Positions 16,261 to 25,561 are shown, numbered from the stretch's first letter. The stretch is 45,625 bases of DNA from Cognatishimia sp. (GCA_013215215.1 JABSOU010000019.1:25531-71155), one strand, 5' to 3'. The notes: a model not told the origin generated them from the sequence alone. Program-made: numbers and translations.

Positions 16261-17076
16261 ATGACAACGTCTTATCATATCCCCGAAGGCGGCCTGCCTC
16301 CGCAAACCCAGATCACCACAAACCGCGCGATCTTCACCGAAGCCTTCGCGGTGATCCCGAAGGGCGTGATGACTGACATCGTGACGTCGAACTTGCCGTT
16401 TTGGGAAAAGACACGCGCCTGGGTTCTGGCGCGTCCGCTCAGCGGGTTTGCCGAGACCTTTTCCCATTACCTCATGGAGGTCGCTGCGGGTGGCGGCAGC
16501 CAAAGGCCCGAGCTTGATCCTGAAGCGCAGGGCGTTCTGTTCGTTGTCGGCGGCGAGGTGCAATTGACGCTTGGTGGTGCGACACATGAATTGGCCGCTG
16601 GTGGCTATGCCTATATTCCCGCCGGCACCGATTGGTCGCTGCTGAACGATAGCGATCAACCCGCCCAATTCCATTGGGTCCGCAAAGCCTATGAGGCGGT
16701 TGACGGCATCGACGCACCAGAGGCCTTTGTGACCTCTGACACAGATCACACGCCGATCGCTATGCCCGACACCGAAGGGCGCTGGGCCACGACGCGCTTT
16801 GTGGATCCCGACGACATGCGCCACGACATGCACGTCAATATTGTTACCTTCGAGCCGGGCGGGGTGATCCCATTCCCGGAAACACATGTGATGGAACACG
16901 GGCTTTTTGTGCTCGAAGGCAAGGCGGTCTACCTGCTCAATCAGCAATGGATCGAGGTTGAGGCCGGCGACTTCATGTGGCTACGCGCCTTTTGCCCGCA
17001 GGCGTGTTACGCCTCAGGTCCAGGTCGTTTCCGCTATCTGCTTTATAAAGACGTGAACCGTCATATGCCGCTCTAG
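16261..17076 (+). CDS. (S)-ureidoglycine aminohydrolase (bicupin)
   Basis: A 271-residue bicupin converting (S)-ureidoglycine to (S)-ureidoglycolate and ammonia in purine catabolism. The first cupin (about 60-120) carries GEVQLTLGGATHELAAGGYAYIPAGT; the second carries the metal site EPGGVIPFPETHVMEHGLFVLEG, with E, H and H ligands, and CPQAC later supplies a possible Gln ligand, as in plant and bacterial enzymes of this family. It lies about 8 kb from the urate cluster (24248-30239) and shares no operon with it. The downstream gap gene starts 82 bases later. Confidence 0.9.
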   Translation: MTTSYHIPEGGLPPQTQITTNRAIFTEAFAVIPKGVMTDIVTSNLPFWEKTRAWVLARPLSGFAETFSHYLMEVAAGGGSQRPELDPEAQGVLFVVGGEVQLTLGGATHELAAGGYAYIPAGTDWSLLNDSDQPAQFHWVRKAYEAVDGIDAPEAFVTSDTDHTPIAMPDTEGRWATTRFVDPDDMRHDMHVNIVTFEPGGVIPFPETHVMEHGLFVLEGKAVYLLNQQWIEVEAGDFMWLRAFCPQACYASGPGRFRYLLYKDVNRHMPL

Positions 17077-17158
17077 ACTGGTACAATTTCGCTCTGGTCA
17101 TTGCGCGGCAAAGAGAGTGAAACTGCGCCCGTAAGCGACTCGCCGCGAGGGCTGTGCA

Positions 17159-18154
17159 ATGTCTGATCAAACAACGCGTATCTTTATCAATGGCTTTGGC
17201 CGGATTGGTCGGGCTGTTCTGCGTATTCTGAAGCAGAACGCAGCCTATCGCGATATCGAGATCGTTGGTCTCAATGACATCGAGCCGCTCGAAACCTGCG
17301 CCTATTTGTTCGAATATGACTCGATTTTTGGACCGTACCCGGGCGAAGTTGCGGCAGGCGATCAATCTCTGACCGTCGACGGTCAGGTCATCCCGTTTCA
17401 CAGCGAAAAAGACATTTCGACACTGGATCTCAGCGCCGTCGACGTCGTTCTGGAATGCACCGGCATGGCTGGCAAACGCGCTTTTGCCGAACATGGTCTT
17501 GAGGCGGGTGCGAAACGCGTTCTGATCTCTGGTCCCTCTGATGAGGCCGACATCACTATCGTGCTTGGCGCGAATGAGGATCAAATCGGTGCCCATAGCG
17601 TCGTGTCCAACGCATCATGTACAACCAACGCACTCGCGCCTTTGATGAAGGTTCTGGACGCCGAATACGGGTTGATCAGTGGCCATATGACGACCGTGCA
17701 CTGTTACACCGGCTCGCAACCTACTGTCGACAAACCCCGCGCCAATCTTGAACGCAGCCGCGCCGCGGCGCTTTCGATGGTGCCCACAACCACCAGCGCC
17801 CAAAAGCTGATCGCCCGCGTGCTGCCCCACCTGGAAGGCCGCGTCGAAGCCCGTGCGATCCGTGTGCCAACCGCCAGCGTCAGCGCCATCGACCTGACGA
17901 TCCAAACAGAGGCCCCCGTCTCTGCAGAGGCGGTGAACAGCTTGCTCAAGTCCAAGACCGCCGAAGGAATCCTCGGCTGGACGCAAAAACCGCTCGTCTC
18001 AACCGACCTGCGCATGCGCCCCGAGAGCCTTGTGATCTGCGAACGCGAAACCTCGGTCAGCGTCGGCGGCTTGTTGCGCGTCTTTGGCTGGTACGACAAC
18101 GAGTTCGGCTTCTCCTGCCGCCTCTTGGACATGGTCCGCCTGATGGCTCGCTAG
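17159..18154 (+). CDS. gap: divergent glyceraldehyde-3-phosphate dehydrogenase, type I
   Basis: A 331-residue NAD-dependent dehydrogenase. FINGFGRIGRAVLRIL is the Rossmann motif, SNASCTTNALAP gives catalytic Cys154, and His181 lies in TTVHCYTGSQP. The C-terminus ends WYDNEFGFSCRLLDMVRLM. It departs from core glycolytic enzymes: SNASCTTNALAP lacks the second Cys, and VPTTTSAQKLIARVLPHLEGR replaces the usual STGAAKAV stretch. It is likely a paralogue; erythrose-4-phosphate dehydrogenase is a possible alternative, but the sequence does not decide. No pgk or tkt neighbour is present. Confidence 0.85.
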   Translation: MSDQTTRIFINGFGRIGRAVLRILKQNAAYRDIEIVGLNDIEPLETCAYLFEYDSIFGPYPGEVAAGDQSLTVDGQVIPFHSEKDISTLDLSAVDVVLECTGMAGKRAFAEHGLEAGAKRVLISGPSDEADITIVLGANEDQIGAHSVVSNASCTTNALAPLMKVLDAEYGLISGHMTTVHCYTGSQPTVDKPRANLERSRAAALSMVPTTTSAQKLIARVLPHLEGRVEARAIRVPTASVSAIDLTIQTEAPVSAEAVNSLLKSKTAEGILGWTQKPLVSTDLRMRPESLVICERETSVSVGGLLRVFGWYDNEFGFSCRLLDMVRLMAR

Positions 18155-18156
18155 GT

Positions 18157-18178
18157 CTTTCTCTTGCCCCAAATATCC
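18157..18178 (-). repeat. dispersed intergenic motif, copy C
   Basis: On the minus strand GGATATTTGGGG followed by CAAGAGAAAG, close to copies A and B near 3.5 kb. It starts three bases past the gap stop codon. Confidence 0.5.
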
Positions 18179-18215
18179 CGGGTGAATTGGCTGCAGGCCA
18201 AGAGGGCAGAGCCCT

Positions 18216-18245
18216 AAAAGAAAAGCCCCGCCAAACGGCGGGGCT
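18216..18245 (-). terminator. Rho-independent terminator of the pyruvate dehydrogenase operon
   Basis: AGCCCCGCC (18224-18232), loop, GGCGGGGCT (18237-18245). On the minus strand the hairpin is followed by TTTTCTTTT. It is 27 bases past the lpd stop. The plus-strand side has no T-run, so it does not serve gap. Confidence 0.85.
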
Positions 18246-18271
18246 GTCTCGTCTCTTGCGTCTTGCTAAGC

Positions 18272-20008
18272 TTACTTGCGCTTTTTGGGAGGCATCAGAT
18301 CGGTGATCGTGCCTTCAAACATCTCGGCTGCAAAGTTCACCGTTTCCGACAGGGTCGGGTGCGGGTGGATGGTGTGACCCAGATCGGTTGCATCGGATCC
18401 CATCTCAATCGCCAGAGCGACTTCGGCGATCAGATCGCCTGCATTCGGCCCCACGATACCAGCGCCAATCACACGATCGGTCTCGTGATCAAAGATCAGC
18501 TTCGTGATGCCTTCAGAGCGCCCCAACGACAGGGAACGGCCCGATGCCGCCCAAGGGAACGAGCCCTTGCCGACCTTGATACCTTCCGCTTTCGCTTGGT
18601 TCTCGGTCACGCCAACCCAAGCCACTTCTGGATCGGTATAAGCCACCGACGGGATCACACGCGCATCAAAGTGGCGCTTGTGACCGGCGGCGACTTCTGC
18701 CGCGACCTTGCCTTCGTGCACGGCTTTGTGCGCCAGCATCGGCTGACCAACCACGTCGCCAATCGCAAAGATATGCGCCTGACCGGTGCGTTGCTGGCTG
18801 TCGACCGCGATAAAGCCGCGCTCATCCACTGCAACACCGGCGGCGCCAGCGTTGATCTTCGCACCATTGGGGCGACGCCCAACAGAGACCAAGAGCTTGT
18901 CAAAGACGTCGGTCGATGTCTCGCCTTTATCGTCCTCAAAGGTCACCTTCAGACCATCTTCACGCGCCTCAACGGCAGTGACTTTGGTCTTAAGTTTGAT
19001 GTCTTCATAGCGCGAGGCAATGCGGTTATGCAGAGGCTTGACGATGTCTTTGTCAGCACCCGGAATGATCTGATCCATCAGTTCCACGATGGTCACATCC
19101 GTTCCAAGCGCGTCATAGACCGTCGCCATTTCCAGACCGATGATGCCACCGCCCAGAACCAACATCCGCTTTGGGATGTCCTTGAGTTCAAGAGCACCAG
19201 TGGAGTCAATCACACGCTCATCATCATGTGGGATGAAGGGCAGGGTGACAGGCTCGGATCCCGCGGCGATGATACATTGATCAAAGCTAACGGTAGAGCG
19301 TTTGCCGTCGTCGTTCACTTCGATCATGTTCGGCCCGGTAAAGGTACCAAAGCCGGTCACGACCTGAACCTTACGGCCCTTCGCAAGACCACCCAGACCG
19401 CCGGTTAGCTGTTTGACCACAGAGTCTTTCCAGCCGCGCAGCTTGTCCAGATCGACATTTGGCGTGTCAAAGGTGATGCCGTGATCGCCCATTTCCTCGG
19501 ACTCGGTGATCACTTTGGCCGCATGCAGGAGCGCCTTGGACGGGATACAGCCGACGTTCAGACAGACACCCCCAAGGTTGTTGTCTTTCTCGATCAGCAC
19601 GACCTTTTTGCCAAGGTCGGCTGCGCGGAAAGCAGCCGTATAGCCGCCAGGGCCTGAGCCCAGAACAACGACCTCTGCATGCACATCGCCCGCACCGCTC
19701 GCGGTGCCGGTTGGAGCCACGGCGGTCGGGGCCGCAGGGGCCTCGGCCGCTGGGGCCGCTACAGGGGCATCCGCCGCCGCAGCGCCTTCGAGAATGACGA
19801 TCACAGAGCCTTCAGAGACCTCGTTGCCTTCGGCCACTGTGATCTCTTTGACGGTGCCCGCCGCGGGGGAGGGCACTTCCATGGTGGCTTTGTCGGATTC
19901 AAGCTCGATCAGCGGGTCTTCCTCAGAAACGGTGTCGCCCACCGAAACCAAAATAGACACCACAGGAACCTTGTCGAAATCACCAATATCAGGGACTTTA
20001 ATTTCCAT
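18272..20008 (-). CDS. lpdA: dihydrolipoyl dehydrogenase with N-terminal lipoyl domain (E3)
   Basis: A 578-residue E3 component that reoxidises lipoamide with FAD and NAD. It carries its own lipoyl domain (about 1-75), Lys40 in ELESDKATMEVP being the lipoylation site, then a 35-residue Ala/Pro-rich linker. The disulfide pair Cys149/Cys154 is in GGVCLNVGCIPSK. GSGPGGYTAAFRAADLG binds FAD. The C-terminal HTIHPHPTLSETVNF carries the catalytic His. About 110 residues longer than plain Lpd because of the lipoyl domain. Last gene of aceE-aceF-lpdA, 13 bases after aceF, followed by the terminator at 18216. Confidence 0.96.
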   Translation of the reverse strand: MEIKVPDIGDFDKVPVVSILVSVGDTVSEEDPLIELESDKATMEVPSPAAGTVKEITVAEGNEVSEGSVIVILEGAAAADAPVAAPAAEAPAAPTAVAPTGTASGAGDVHAEVVVLGSGPGGYTAAFRAADLGKKVVLIEKDNNLGGVCLNVGCIPSKALLHAAKVITESEEMGDHGITFDTPNVDLDKLRGWKDSVVKQLTGGLGGLAKGRKVQVVTGFGTFTGPNMIEVNDDGKRSTVSFDQCIIAAGSEPVTLPFIPHDDERVIDSTGALELKDIPKRMLVLGGGIIGLEMATVYDALGTDVTIVELMDQIIPGADKDIVKPLHNRIASRYEDIKLKTKVTAVEAREDGLKVTFEDDKGETSTDVFDKLLVSVGRRPNGAKINAGAAGVAVDERGFIAVDSQQRTGQAHIFAIGDVVGQPMLAHKAVHEGKVAAEVAAGHKRHFDARVIPSVAYTDPEVAWVGVTENQAKAEGIKVGKGSFPWAASGRSLSLGRSEGITKLIFDHETDRVIGAGIVGPNAGDLIAEVALAIEMGSDATDLGHTIHPHPTLSETVNFAAEMFEGTITDLMPPKKRK

Positions 20009-20021
20009 CAGATTATCCCCC

Positions 20022-21290
20022 TTACCACATCAACTTGCGCATATCGCCCAAGAGGGTCTTGAGCGTCACGGTGAAGCGAGCGGCCAAGGCTCCGTCGATG
20101 GCGCGGTGGTCATAGGACAGCGACAAAGGCTGCATCAGGCGCGGCACGAATTCTTCGCCGTTCCAGACAGGCGCCATTTTCGACCGTGTCAGACCAAGGA
20201 TCGCCACCTCTGGCGCATTCACAATTGGCGTGAAGGAGGTGCCGCCGATGCCGCCCAGGGACGAGATCGTGAAGGTCGCGCCAGACATGTCGTCGCCCTT
20301 CAGCTTGCCTTCGCGGGCTTTGCCGGACAGATCCATCAGGTCTTTGGAAATCTCAACGATGCCCTTGCGGTCCGCGTCTTTGATCACAGGCACCATCAGG
20401 CCGTTTGGCGTATCTGCCGCAAAGCCGATGTTGTAAAAGTCTTTCTTGATCAGCTTGTCGCCATCTGGATGGATCGAGCTGTTGACTTCCCAATGCTCTT
20501 TCAGCGCGGAAACCGATGCTTTTATGACAAAACTCAGCAGGGTCACGCGATAGCCGTTTTCCTTGGCCATCGTGTCCATTTCCTTGCGGTATTTGTCCAG
20601 ATCCGTGATGTCGGCTTCGTCATTATGGGTGACATGCGGGATGTTCAGCCAAGACCGGTGCAGCGCAGGACCAGAGATCTTTTTGATCCGAGGCATTTCC
20701 ACGTCTTCGACCTTGCCGAATTTGCTGAAGTCGACCGCTGGGATCGGTGGGATTCCCATGCCGCCTTGCGCTGGTGCACCACCGGAGGCCGCAGGCGCTG
20801 TGGTGGATTTCAGGAAGGCTGTGACGTCTTCGCGCAGGATCCGGCCTTTGCGGCCAGAGCCGTTCACTTTGGCAATGTCGATGTCCAGCTGACGGGCAAA
20901 GGCACGCACCGATGGGCTTGCATGGGCCTTAGAGAAACCGCTGTCGGTGACAGAAGCCGCTGCCGGTGCTGCCGGAGCAGGGGCCGCCGCGGGCGCTGGG
21001 GCTGGTGCAGCCGCAGGAGCTGGCGCTGCTGCAGGGGCCTCAGCCGAGGCGGCTGCTTCGCCGTCCAGCACAACGATCAGCGTGCCCTCGGAAACCGGGT
21101 CGCCTTCGGACACTTTGATCTCTTTGACCGTGCCTGCCGCAGGAGACGGCACTTCCATAGTTGCCTTGTCGCTTTCCACTTCGATCAGCGGGTCTTCCTC
21201 AGAAACCACATCCCCCACGCTGACCAGAATGGTCACAACCGGTACGTCGGAAAAATCGCCGATATCGGGTACTTTAACGTCAATAGTCAT
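20022..21290 (-). CDS. aceF: pyruvate dehydrogenase E2, dihydrolipoyl acetyltransferase
   Basis: A 422-residue E2 that transfers the acetyl group from lipoamide to CoA and forms the complex core. Domains: one lipoyl domain (1-78, Lys42 in ESDKATMEVPSP), a long Ala/Pro linker, the E3/E1-binding domain (ASPSVRAFARQLDIDIAKVNGSG) and the catalytic domain, with YDHRAIDGALAARF giving His395 and Asp399. The ATG at 21290 has GGAGAGGAGAC upstream; extending to 21314 would add eight unlikely residues. It is 20 bases from aceE. Its single lipoyl domain is fewer than the three of E. coli. Confidence 0.96.
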   Translation of the reverse strand: MTIDVKVPDIGDFSDVPVVTILVSVGDVVSEEDPLIEVESDKATMEVPSPAAGTVKEIKVSEGDPVSEGTLIVVLDGEAAASAEAPAAAPAPAAAPAPAPAAAPAPAAPAAASVTDSGFSKAHASPSVRAFARQLDIDIAKVNGSGRKGRILREDVTAFLKSTTAPAASGGAPAQGGMGIPPIPAVDFSKFGKVEDVEMPRIKKISGPALHRSWLNIPHVTHNDEADITDLDKYRKEMDTMAKENGYRVTLLSFVIKASVSALKEHWEVNSSIHPDGDKLIKKDFYNIGFAADTPNGLMVPVIKDADRKGIVEISKDLMDLSGKAREGKLKGDDMSGATFTISSLGGIGGTSFTPIVNAPEVAILGLTRSKMAPVWNGEEFVPRLMQPLSLSYDHRAIDGALAARFTVTLKTLLGDMRKLMW

Positions 21291-21310
21291 AATCTTGTCT
21301 CCTCTCCCGA

Positions 21311-23965
21311 TCACACCAGACGGGGGTTCGGCTTGTTGCCGTCGATGTCATATTTCTTAAGTGCTTTTTCGAGCTGCGCCTTGGTCACATTGCCCTCACG
21401 ATAGAGGTCGACCATGGCCGCCGCCGCGATGTGGCTTGCATCCACTTCAAAGAAGCGGCGCAGGTTCACGCGGCTGTCAGAGCGCCCAAACCCATCCGTG
21501 CCCAGAACCGTGTAGCGACCTGGAACCGCAGAGCGGATCTGCTCGGCATAGTTCTTCATATAGTCGGTCGCGACGATGATTGGGCCTTTGGCCTTGCTCA
21601 GTTGCTCGGTGACAAATGGCACTTTCGGATCCGCCAACGGGTTCAGACGGTTGTGACGATCCACATCCTGAACATCGCGGGCCAGCTCGTTAAAGCTTGG
21701 GGCCGACCAGATTTCGGAGCTGACACCAAAGTCTTCTTCCAGCATCTCAGCGGCCTTCAGCGCCTGCACCAGAATGGTGCCCGAGCCCATCAGCGTGACA
21801 TGTTTCTTGCCCGGACGTTTCACGTCTTTAAAGCGGTAAAGGCCCTTGATGATGTCATCCTCTACGCCTGCAGGCATATCCGGGTGGCTGTAGTTCTCAT
21901 TCATCAGCGTGAGGTAGAAGAACACGTCCTCTTGGTCCTCATACATCCGCTTGAGACCATGCTGCACGATTGTGGCAACCTCAAACTGGAAGGTCGGGTC
22001 ATAGCTGATGCAGTTTGGGATGGTGCCTGCGAGGATATGGCTGTGACCGTCCTCGTGCTGCAGACCTTCGCCGTTCAGCGTGGTCCGGCCTGCGGTGCCG
22101 CCCAGCATAAAGCCACGGGCTCGGCTGTCGCCTGCCGCCCAGGCCAGATCGCCGATCCGCTGGAAGCCAAACATCGAGTAGTAGATGAAGAAGGGGATCA
22201 TCGGCACGCCGTGGTTGGAGTAAGACGTCGCCGCCGCAATCCAGTCGGCCATCGCACCGGCTTCGTTGATGCCTTCTTGCAGAACCTGACCGTTGATGGA
22301 CTCTTTATAGTACATCATCTGATCGGCATCTTCGGGCGTATAGTTCTGACCCAGCGGGTTGTAGATCCCGACAGAGCGGAACAGGCCTTCCATCCCAAAG
22401 GTGCGGCTTTCATCCGGCACAATCGGCACCACGTTATTGCCGATCTGCTTGTCACGCAACAGCGTGGTCAGGATGCGGACAAAGGCCATTGTGGTGGAAA
22501 TTTCACGCTCGCCCGTACCTTTGAGCTGTGCATCAAACTTGGACAGCGGCGGGATTTCCAGTTTGTCGGATTTGGTTTCCCGTTTCGGGAACTCGCCACC
22601 CAAAGCTTTCCGGCGGTCCGCCAGATAGGCTTTCTGCGCGTTGTTCAATTTCACGAACGGTGCTTTTGGCAGGTCTTCATCGCTCACAGGGATCTCAAAG
22701 CGATCGCGGAACGCGCGCAATTGATCCTCGGCCATTTTCTTTTGCTGGTGGGTCGTGTTCTGACCTTCACCCGCAGAGCCCATACCGTAACCCTTAACCG
22801 TTTTGATCAAGAGGCAGGTTGGAGTGCCTTTGGTATCTGTCGCGCGTTTGAAGGCAGTATAAACTTTTTGCGGATCATGTCCGCCACGACGCAGAGCAAA
22901 GATCTGCTCGTCGCTCCAGTCCTCGACCAGCTTCGCGGTCTCTGGGTATTTGCCAAAGAAATGTTCGCGGATATAAGCGCCGTCTTTGGATTTGAAGGTC
23001 TGGTAGTCACCGTCGACTGTTTCATCCATCAGCTGACGCAGTTTGCCAGAGGTGTCTTTTTCCAAGAGCTCGTCCCAGCCCTTGCCCCAAAGCAGTTTGA
23101 TGACGTTCCAGCCTGCGCCGCGGAAGTCACCCTCAAGTTCCTGAACGATCTTGTGGTTGCCGCGTACAGGGCCATCCAGACGCTGCAGGTTGCAGTTCAC
23201 AACAAAGATTAGGTTATCGAGGCCTTCGCGCGCAGCAAGGTCAATCGCGCCACGGCTTTCCGGCTCGTCCATCTCGCCATCGCCGAGGAAGCACCAGACT
23301 TTACGGTCCGCCATGTCGATATGGCCGCGGTTGTGCATGTATTTCATGAACCGCGCTTGATAGATCGCCATCAGCGGGCCAAGACCCATGGAAACGGTTG
23401 GGAACTGCCAGTAATCGGGCATCAGCCATGGGTGAGGGTAGGAGGACAACCCGTTGCCATCAACCTCAGAGCGGAAGTTCTCCATCTGCTCTTCTGTCAG
23501 ACGGCCTTCCATGAAGGAACGTGCGTAGATGCCAGGGATCACGTGACCCTGGAAGAACACCAGGTCGCCACCGTGGATCGCAGACTTAGAGCGCCAGAAG
23601 TGGTTCAGGCCGATGTCATACATGACAGCAGAGGAAGCGAAGGAGGCGATGTGGCCGCCGTATTCGCTGCTGACTTTGTTGCGGCGTACAACGGTTGCCA
23701 TCGCGTTCCAGCGGTTGATCGTGCGGATGCGCCATTCCATATCCAGATCGCCGGGGAAGGCTTCCTGCTGATCCACGGGGATCGTGTTCTGATATGGGGT
23801 TGTGGCGGAAAACGGCAGGTTCGCCCCCGCTGCGCGTGCTTGCTGTACCGCTTTGTCCAACAGGTAATGCGCCCGGTCCGCGCCATCGCGCGCGATCACA
23901 TCCTCAACGGCATCTTGCCATTCTCGGGATTCAACCGGATCAATATCGTCCAATGGTTTTGCCAT
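21311..23965 (-). CDS. aceE: pyruvate dehydrogenase E1, homodimeric type
   Basis: An 884-residue thiamine-diphosphate enzyme that decarboxylates pyruvate and acetylates lipoyl-E2. The cofactor motif is GDGEMDEPESRGAID continuing to NLIFVVNCNLQRLDGP; the early RINRWNAMATVVRRN and SSEYGGHIASF are typical of the AceE type. AceE is the form best known in gamma- and betaproteobacteria; many alphaproteobacteria instead use a PdhA/PdhB heterodimer, though both occur in the class. A strong AGGAGGT ribosome site precedes the ATG. First gene of the operon; promoter region at 23966-24060. Confidence 0.96.
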   Translation of the reverse strand: MAKPLDDIDPVESREWQDAVEDVIARDGADRAHYLLDKAVQQARAAGANLPFSATTPYQNTIPVDQQEAFPGDLDMEWRIRTINRWNAMATVVRRNKVSSEYGGHIASFASSAVMYDIGLNHFWRSKSAIHGGDLVFFQGHVIPGIYARSFMEGRLTEEQMENFRSEVDGNGLSSYPHPWLMPDYWQFPTVSMGLGPLMAIYQARFMKYMHNRGHIDMADRKVWCFLGDGEMDEPESRGAIDLAAREGLDNLIFVVNCNLQRLDGPVRGNHKIVQELEGDFRGAGWNVIKLLWGKGWDELLEKDTSGKLRQLMDETVDGDYQTFKSKDGAYIREHFFGKYPETAKLVEDWSDEQIFALRRGGHDPQKVYTAFKRATDTKGTPTCLLIKTVKGYGMGSAGEGQNTTHQQKKMAEDQLRAFRDRFEIPVSDEDLPKAPFVKLNNAQKAYLADRRKALGGEFPKRETKSDKLEIPPLSKFDAQLKGTGEREISTTMAFVRILTTLLRDKQIGNNVVPIVPDESRTFGMEGLFRSVGIYNPLGQNYTPEDADQMMYYKESINGQVLQEGINEAGAMADWIAAATSYSNHGVPMIPFFIYYSMFGFQRIGDLAWAAGDSRARGFMLGGTAGRTTLNGEGLQHEDGHSHILAGTIPNCISYDPTFQFEVATIVQHGLKRMYEDQEDVFFYLTLMNENYSHPDMPAGVEDDIIKGLYRFKDVKRPGKKHVTLMGSGTILVQALKAAEMLEEDFGVSSEIWSAPSFNELARDVQDVDRHNRLNPLADPKVPFVTEQLSKAKGPIIVATDYMKNYAEQIRSAVPGRYTVLGTDGFGRSDSRVNLRRFFEVDASHIAAAAMVDLYREGNVTKAQLEKALKKYDIDGNKPNPRLV

Positions 23966-23992
23966 GTGGTGACCTCCTCCTTAAATGCGTAG

Positions 23993-24023
23993 AAAGTAGT
24001 ATAGTTTAATGCTGAACTACTTT
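23993..24023 (-). promoter_or_regulatory. aceE promoter and overlapping inverted repeat
   Basis: AAAGTAGT (23993-24000) pairs perfectly with ACTACTTT (24016-24023). A TATACT -10 candidate at 23998-24003 on the minus strand lies within the dyad, 32 bases from the ATG. No good -35 is visible. A repressor bound here would shut the operon; the identity of the regulator is unknown. Confidence 0.5.
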
Positions 24024-24174
24024 GGTAGCTGGCTGCGCGCATAGCAGCCATGCGCAAACCGGGCAACTCATTATAAGCCTCAAGGGTATAAGTACGGGCG
24101 CGCGAAGCCTAGCGAAAATGCCTGTGATTTCTCATATATCTGCTGGTTTTTTGGGTATTCATGAGATCGCGCAC

Positions 24175-24205
24175 AAAAAAAGACGCACTCAAGCAGAGTG
24201 CGTCT
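24175..24205 (-). terminator. Rho-independent terminator of the urate/permease operon
   Basis: AGACGCACTC (24181-24190), loop AAGCA, GAGTGCGTCT (24196-24205), perfect 10-base arms. On the minus strand it is followed by seven T. It lies 43 bases beyond the permease stop and isolates it from aceE transcription. Confidence 0.92.
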
Positions 24206-24247
24206 AGTATTAAACTATTTCCGCGGCGAGGGTTTCGCCGTGGTCGT

Positions 24248-25561
24248 TTAGTCTTCCTGTGGCAAAACCAAGTTCAGCACAATCGCGCAGAGCGCTGTCG
24301 GTGCGACCGCCGAAGTCATCAGGGTTTTCACCACACCTGGCAGGTATTGCACGGCGGTTGGCACTAGGTTGAGGCCAAGGCCAACGGCGAGCGAGATCGC
24401 GATGATCACCATATTGCGGCGGTTCATTTTGACCTCAGAGAGCACGTTCAGGCCTGCCGCGGCCACCATGCCGAACATCACGATCACACCGCCGCCAAGC
24501 ACGGGCAGAGGCATAGAGGCGATGACCGCGCCGATCTTTGGCAGAAGGCCACAGATCACCATGATGGTGCCTGCGATGGTCACAACGTGGCGGCTCATAA
24601 TGCCGGTCATGCCGACGATGCCGACGTTTTGGCTGAAGGAGGTGTTTGGCAGGCCGCCAAAGACACCCGCAACAGCGGTGCCCAGACCGTCTGCGTAGGT
24701 CGCGCCCTGGATCTCGGCATCGGTAGCGTCGCGCCCTGCGCCCGCTTTGGCGGTGGCCGAGGCGTCGCCCACGGTCTCGATCGCTGAGACGATGGATACC
24801 AGTGTTACGGCGATGACAGCGCCAAGGCTGAATTCAAACCCGTAAGGCAGTGGCTGAATGCCGATGATCCAGGAGGCTTTGGCAACCGCGCCAAAGTTCA
24901 CCATGCCAAGTGCAAAGGCGAGGGCATAACCAGCAAGCAAGCCCACGAGGATGGCTGCGCTGGACAGGATGCCTTTGGTAAAGAACTTAAGCACCAAGGC
25001 GACAATCACCACTGTCAGGGCGACAGACCAGTGCATCAGCGAGCCAAAGCTCTCGGCTTCCATTTGGAAGCTAGCCGCACCACCCGCTGCGTATTTGATC
25101 GCGACTGGGATCAGATAGAGGCCGATGGCCAGGATCACGAGTCCGGTCACAAGCGGTGGGAAAAGCCAGCGCAGGTTGCCGATCACCGAGCCCAAAAGGA
25201 AGTGAACGATACCGCCAATGATACAGGCGGTCAGCGCCACGCCGAGGCCCTGAGTGGCCGCAATCCCTGCAAGCACACCCACAAAGGCAAAGCTTGTGCC
25301 CTGCATAATCGGAAGCCGCGCGCCGACGGGGCCAATGCCCACGGTTTGAAAAAGCGTCGCGACGCCAGCAAAGAGCATCGCCATCTGGATCAGATAGATC
25401 TGCTCTGGGCCGCCAAAGGCCAGCCCTGCAGCGCCAGCCACGATAATGGACGGCGTTACGTTGGATGCAAACATCGCCAGCACGTGCTGAAAGCCAAGCG
25501 GGATCGCTTGGTTTAACGGCGGTGTTGCATTTGGATCTGAGTAAGTCTGTGCGTCTGCCAT
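24248..25561 (-). CDS. NCS2-family nucleobase (urate/xanthine) permease
   Basis: A 437-residue inner-membrane nucleobase:cation symporter with about 14 membrane segments. The NAT signature region is GGLPNTSFSQNVGIVGMTG, and ETVGDASATAKAG on the preceding helix supplies the conserved acidic residue. Placement with allA and puuE points to uptake of urate, xanthine or a related purine. The ATG at 25561 follows AGAAAGAGGGACATTTC. It is separated from allA by 49 bases. Uracil transport is the main alternative, less likely by context. Confidence 0.92.
   Translation of the reverse strand: MADAQTYSDPNATPPLNQAIPLGFQHVLAMFASNVTPSIIVAGAAGLAFGGPEQIYLIQMAMLFAGVATLFQTVGIGPVGARLPIMQGTSFAFVGVLAGIAATQGLGVALTACIIGGIVHFLLGSVIGNLRWLFPPLVTGLVILAIGLYLIPVAIKYAAGGAASFQMEAESFGSLMHWSVALTVVIVALVLKFFTKGILSSAAILVGLLAGYALAFALGMVNFGAVAKASWIIGIQPLPYGFEFSLGAVIAVTLVSIVSAIETVGDASATAKAGAGRDATDAEIQGATYADGLGTAVAGVFGGLPNTSFSQNVGIVGMTGIMSRHVVTIAGTIMVICGLLPKIGAVIASMPLPVLGGGVIVMFGMVAAAGLNVLSEVKMNRRNMVIIAISLAVGLGLNLVPTAVQYLPGVVKTLMTSAVAPTALCAIVLNLVLPQED

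Noticed and set aside
18263-21404. Long plus-strand open frames opposite lpdA and aceF
   Set aside because: They mirror genuine minus-strand genes with intact catalytic motifs; translations are low-complexity (Ala-, Arg-, or Gly-rich).
21431-23212. A 593-codon plus-strand frame
   Set aside because: Shadow of aceE on the opposite strand; no ribosome site or domain.
24224-24240. CGGCGA/TCGCCG hairpin before the permease stop region
   Set aside because: Weak arms and no T-run; the true terminator is at 24175-24205.
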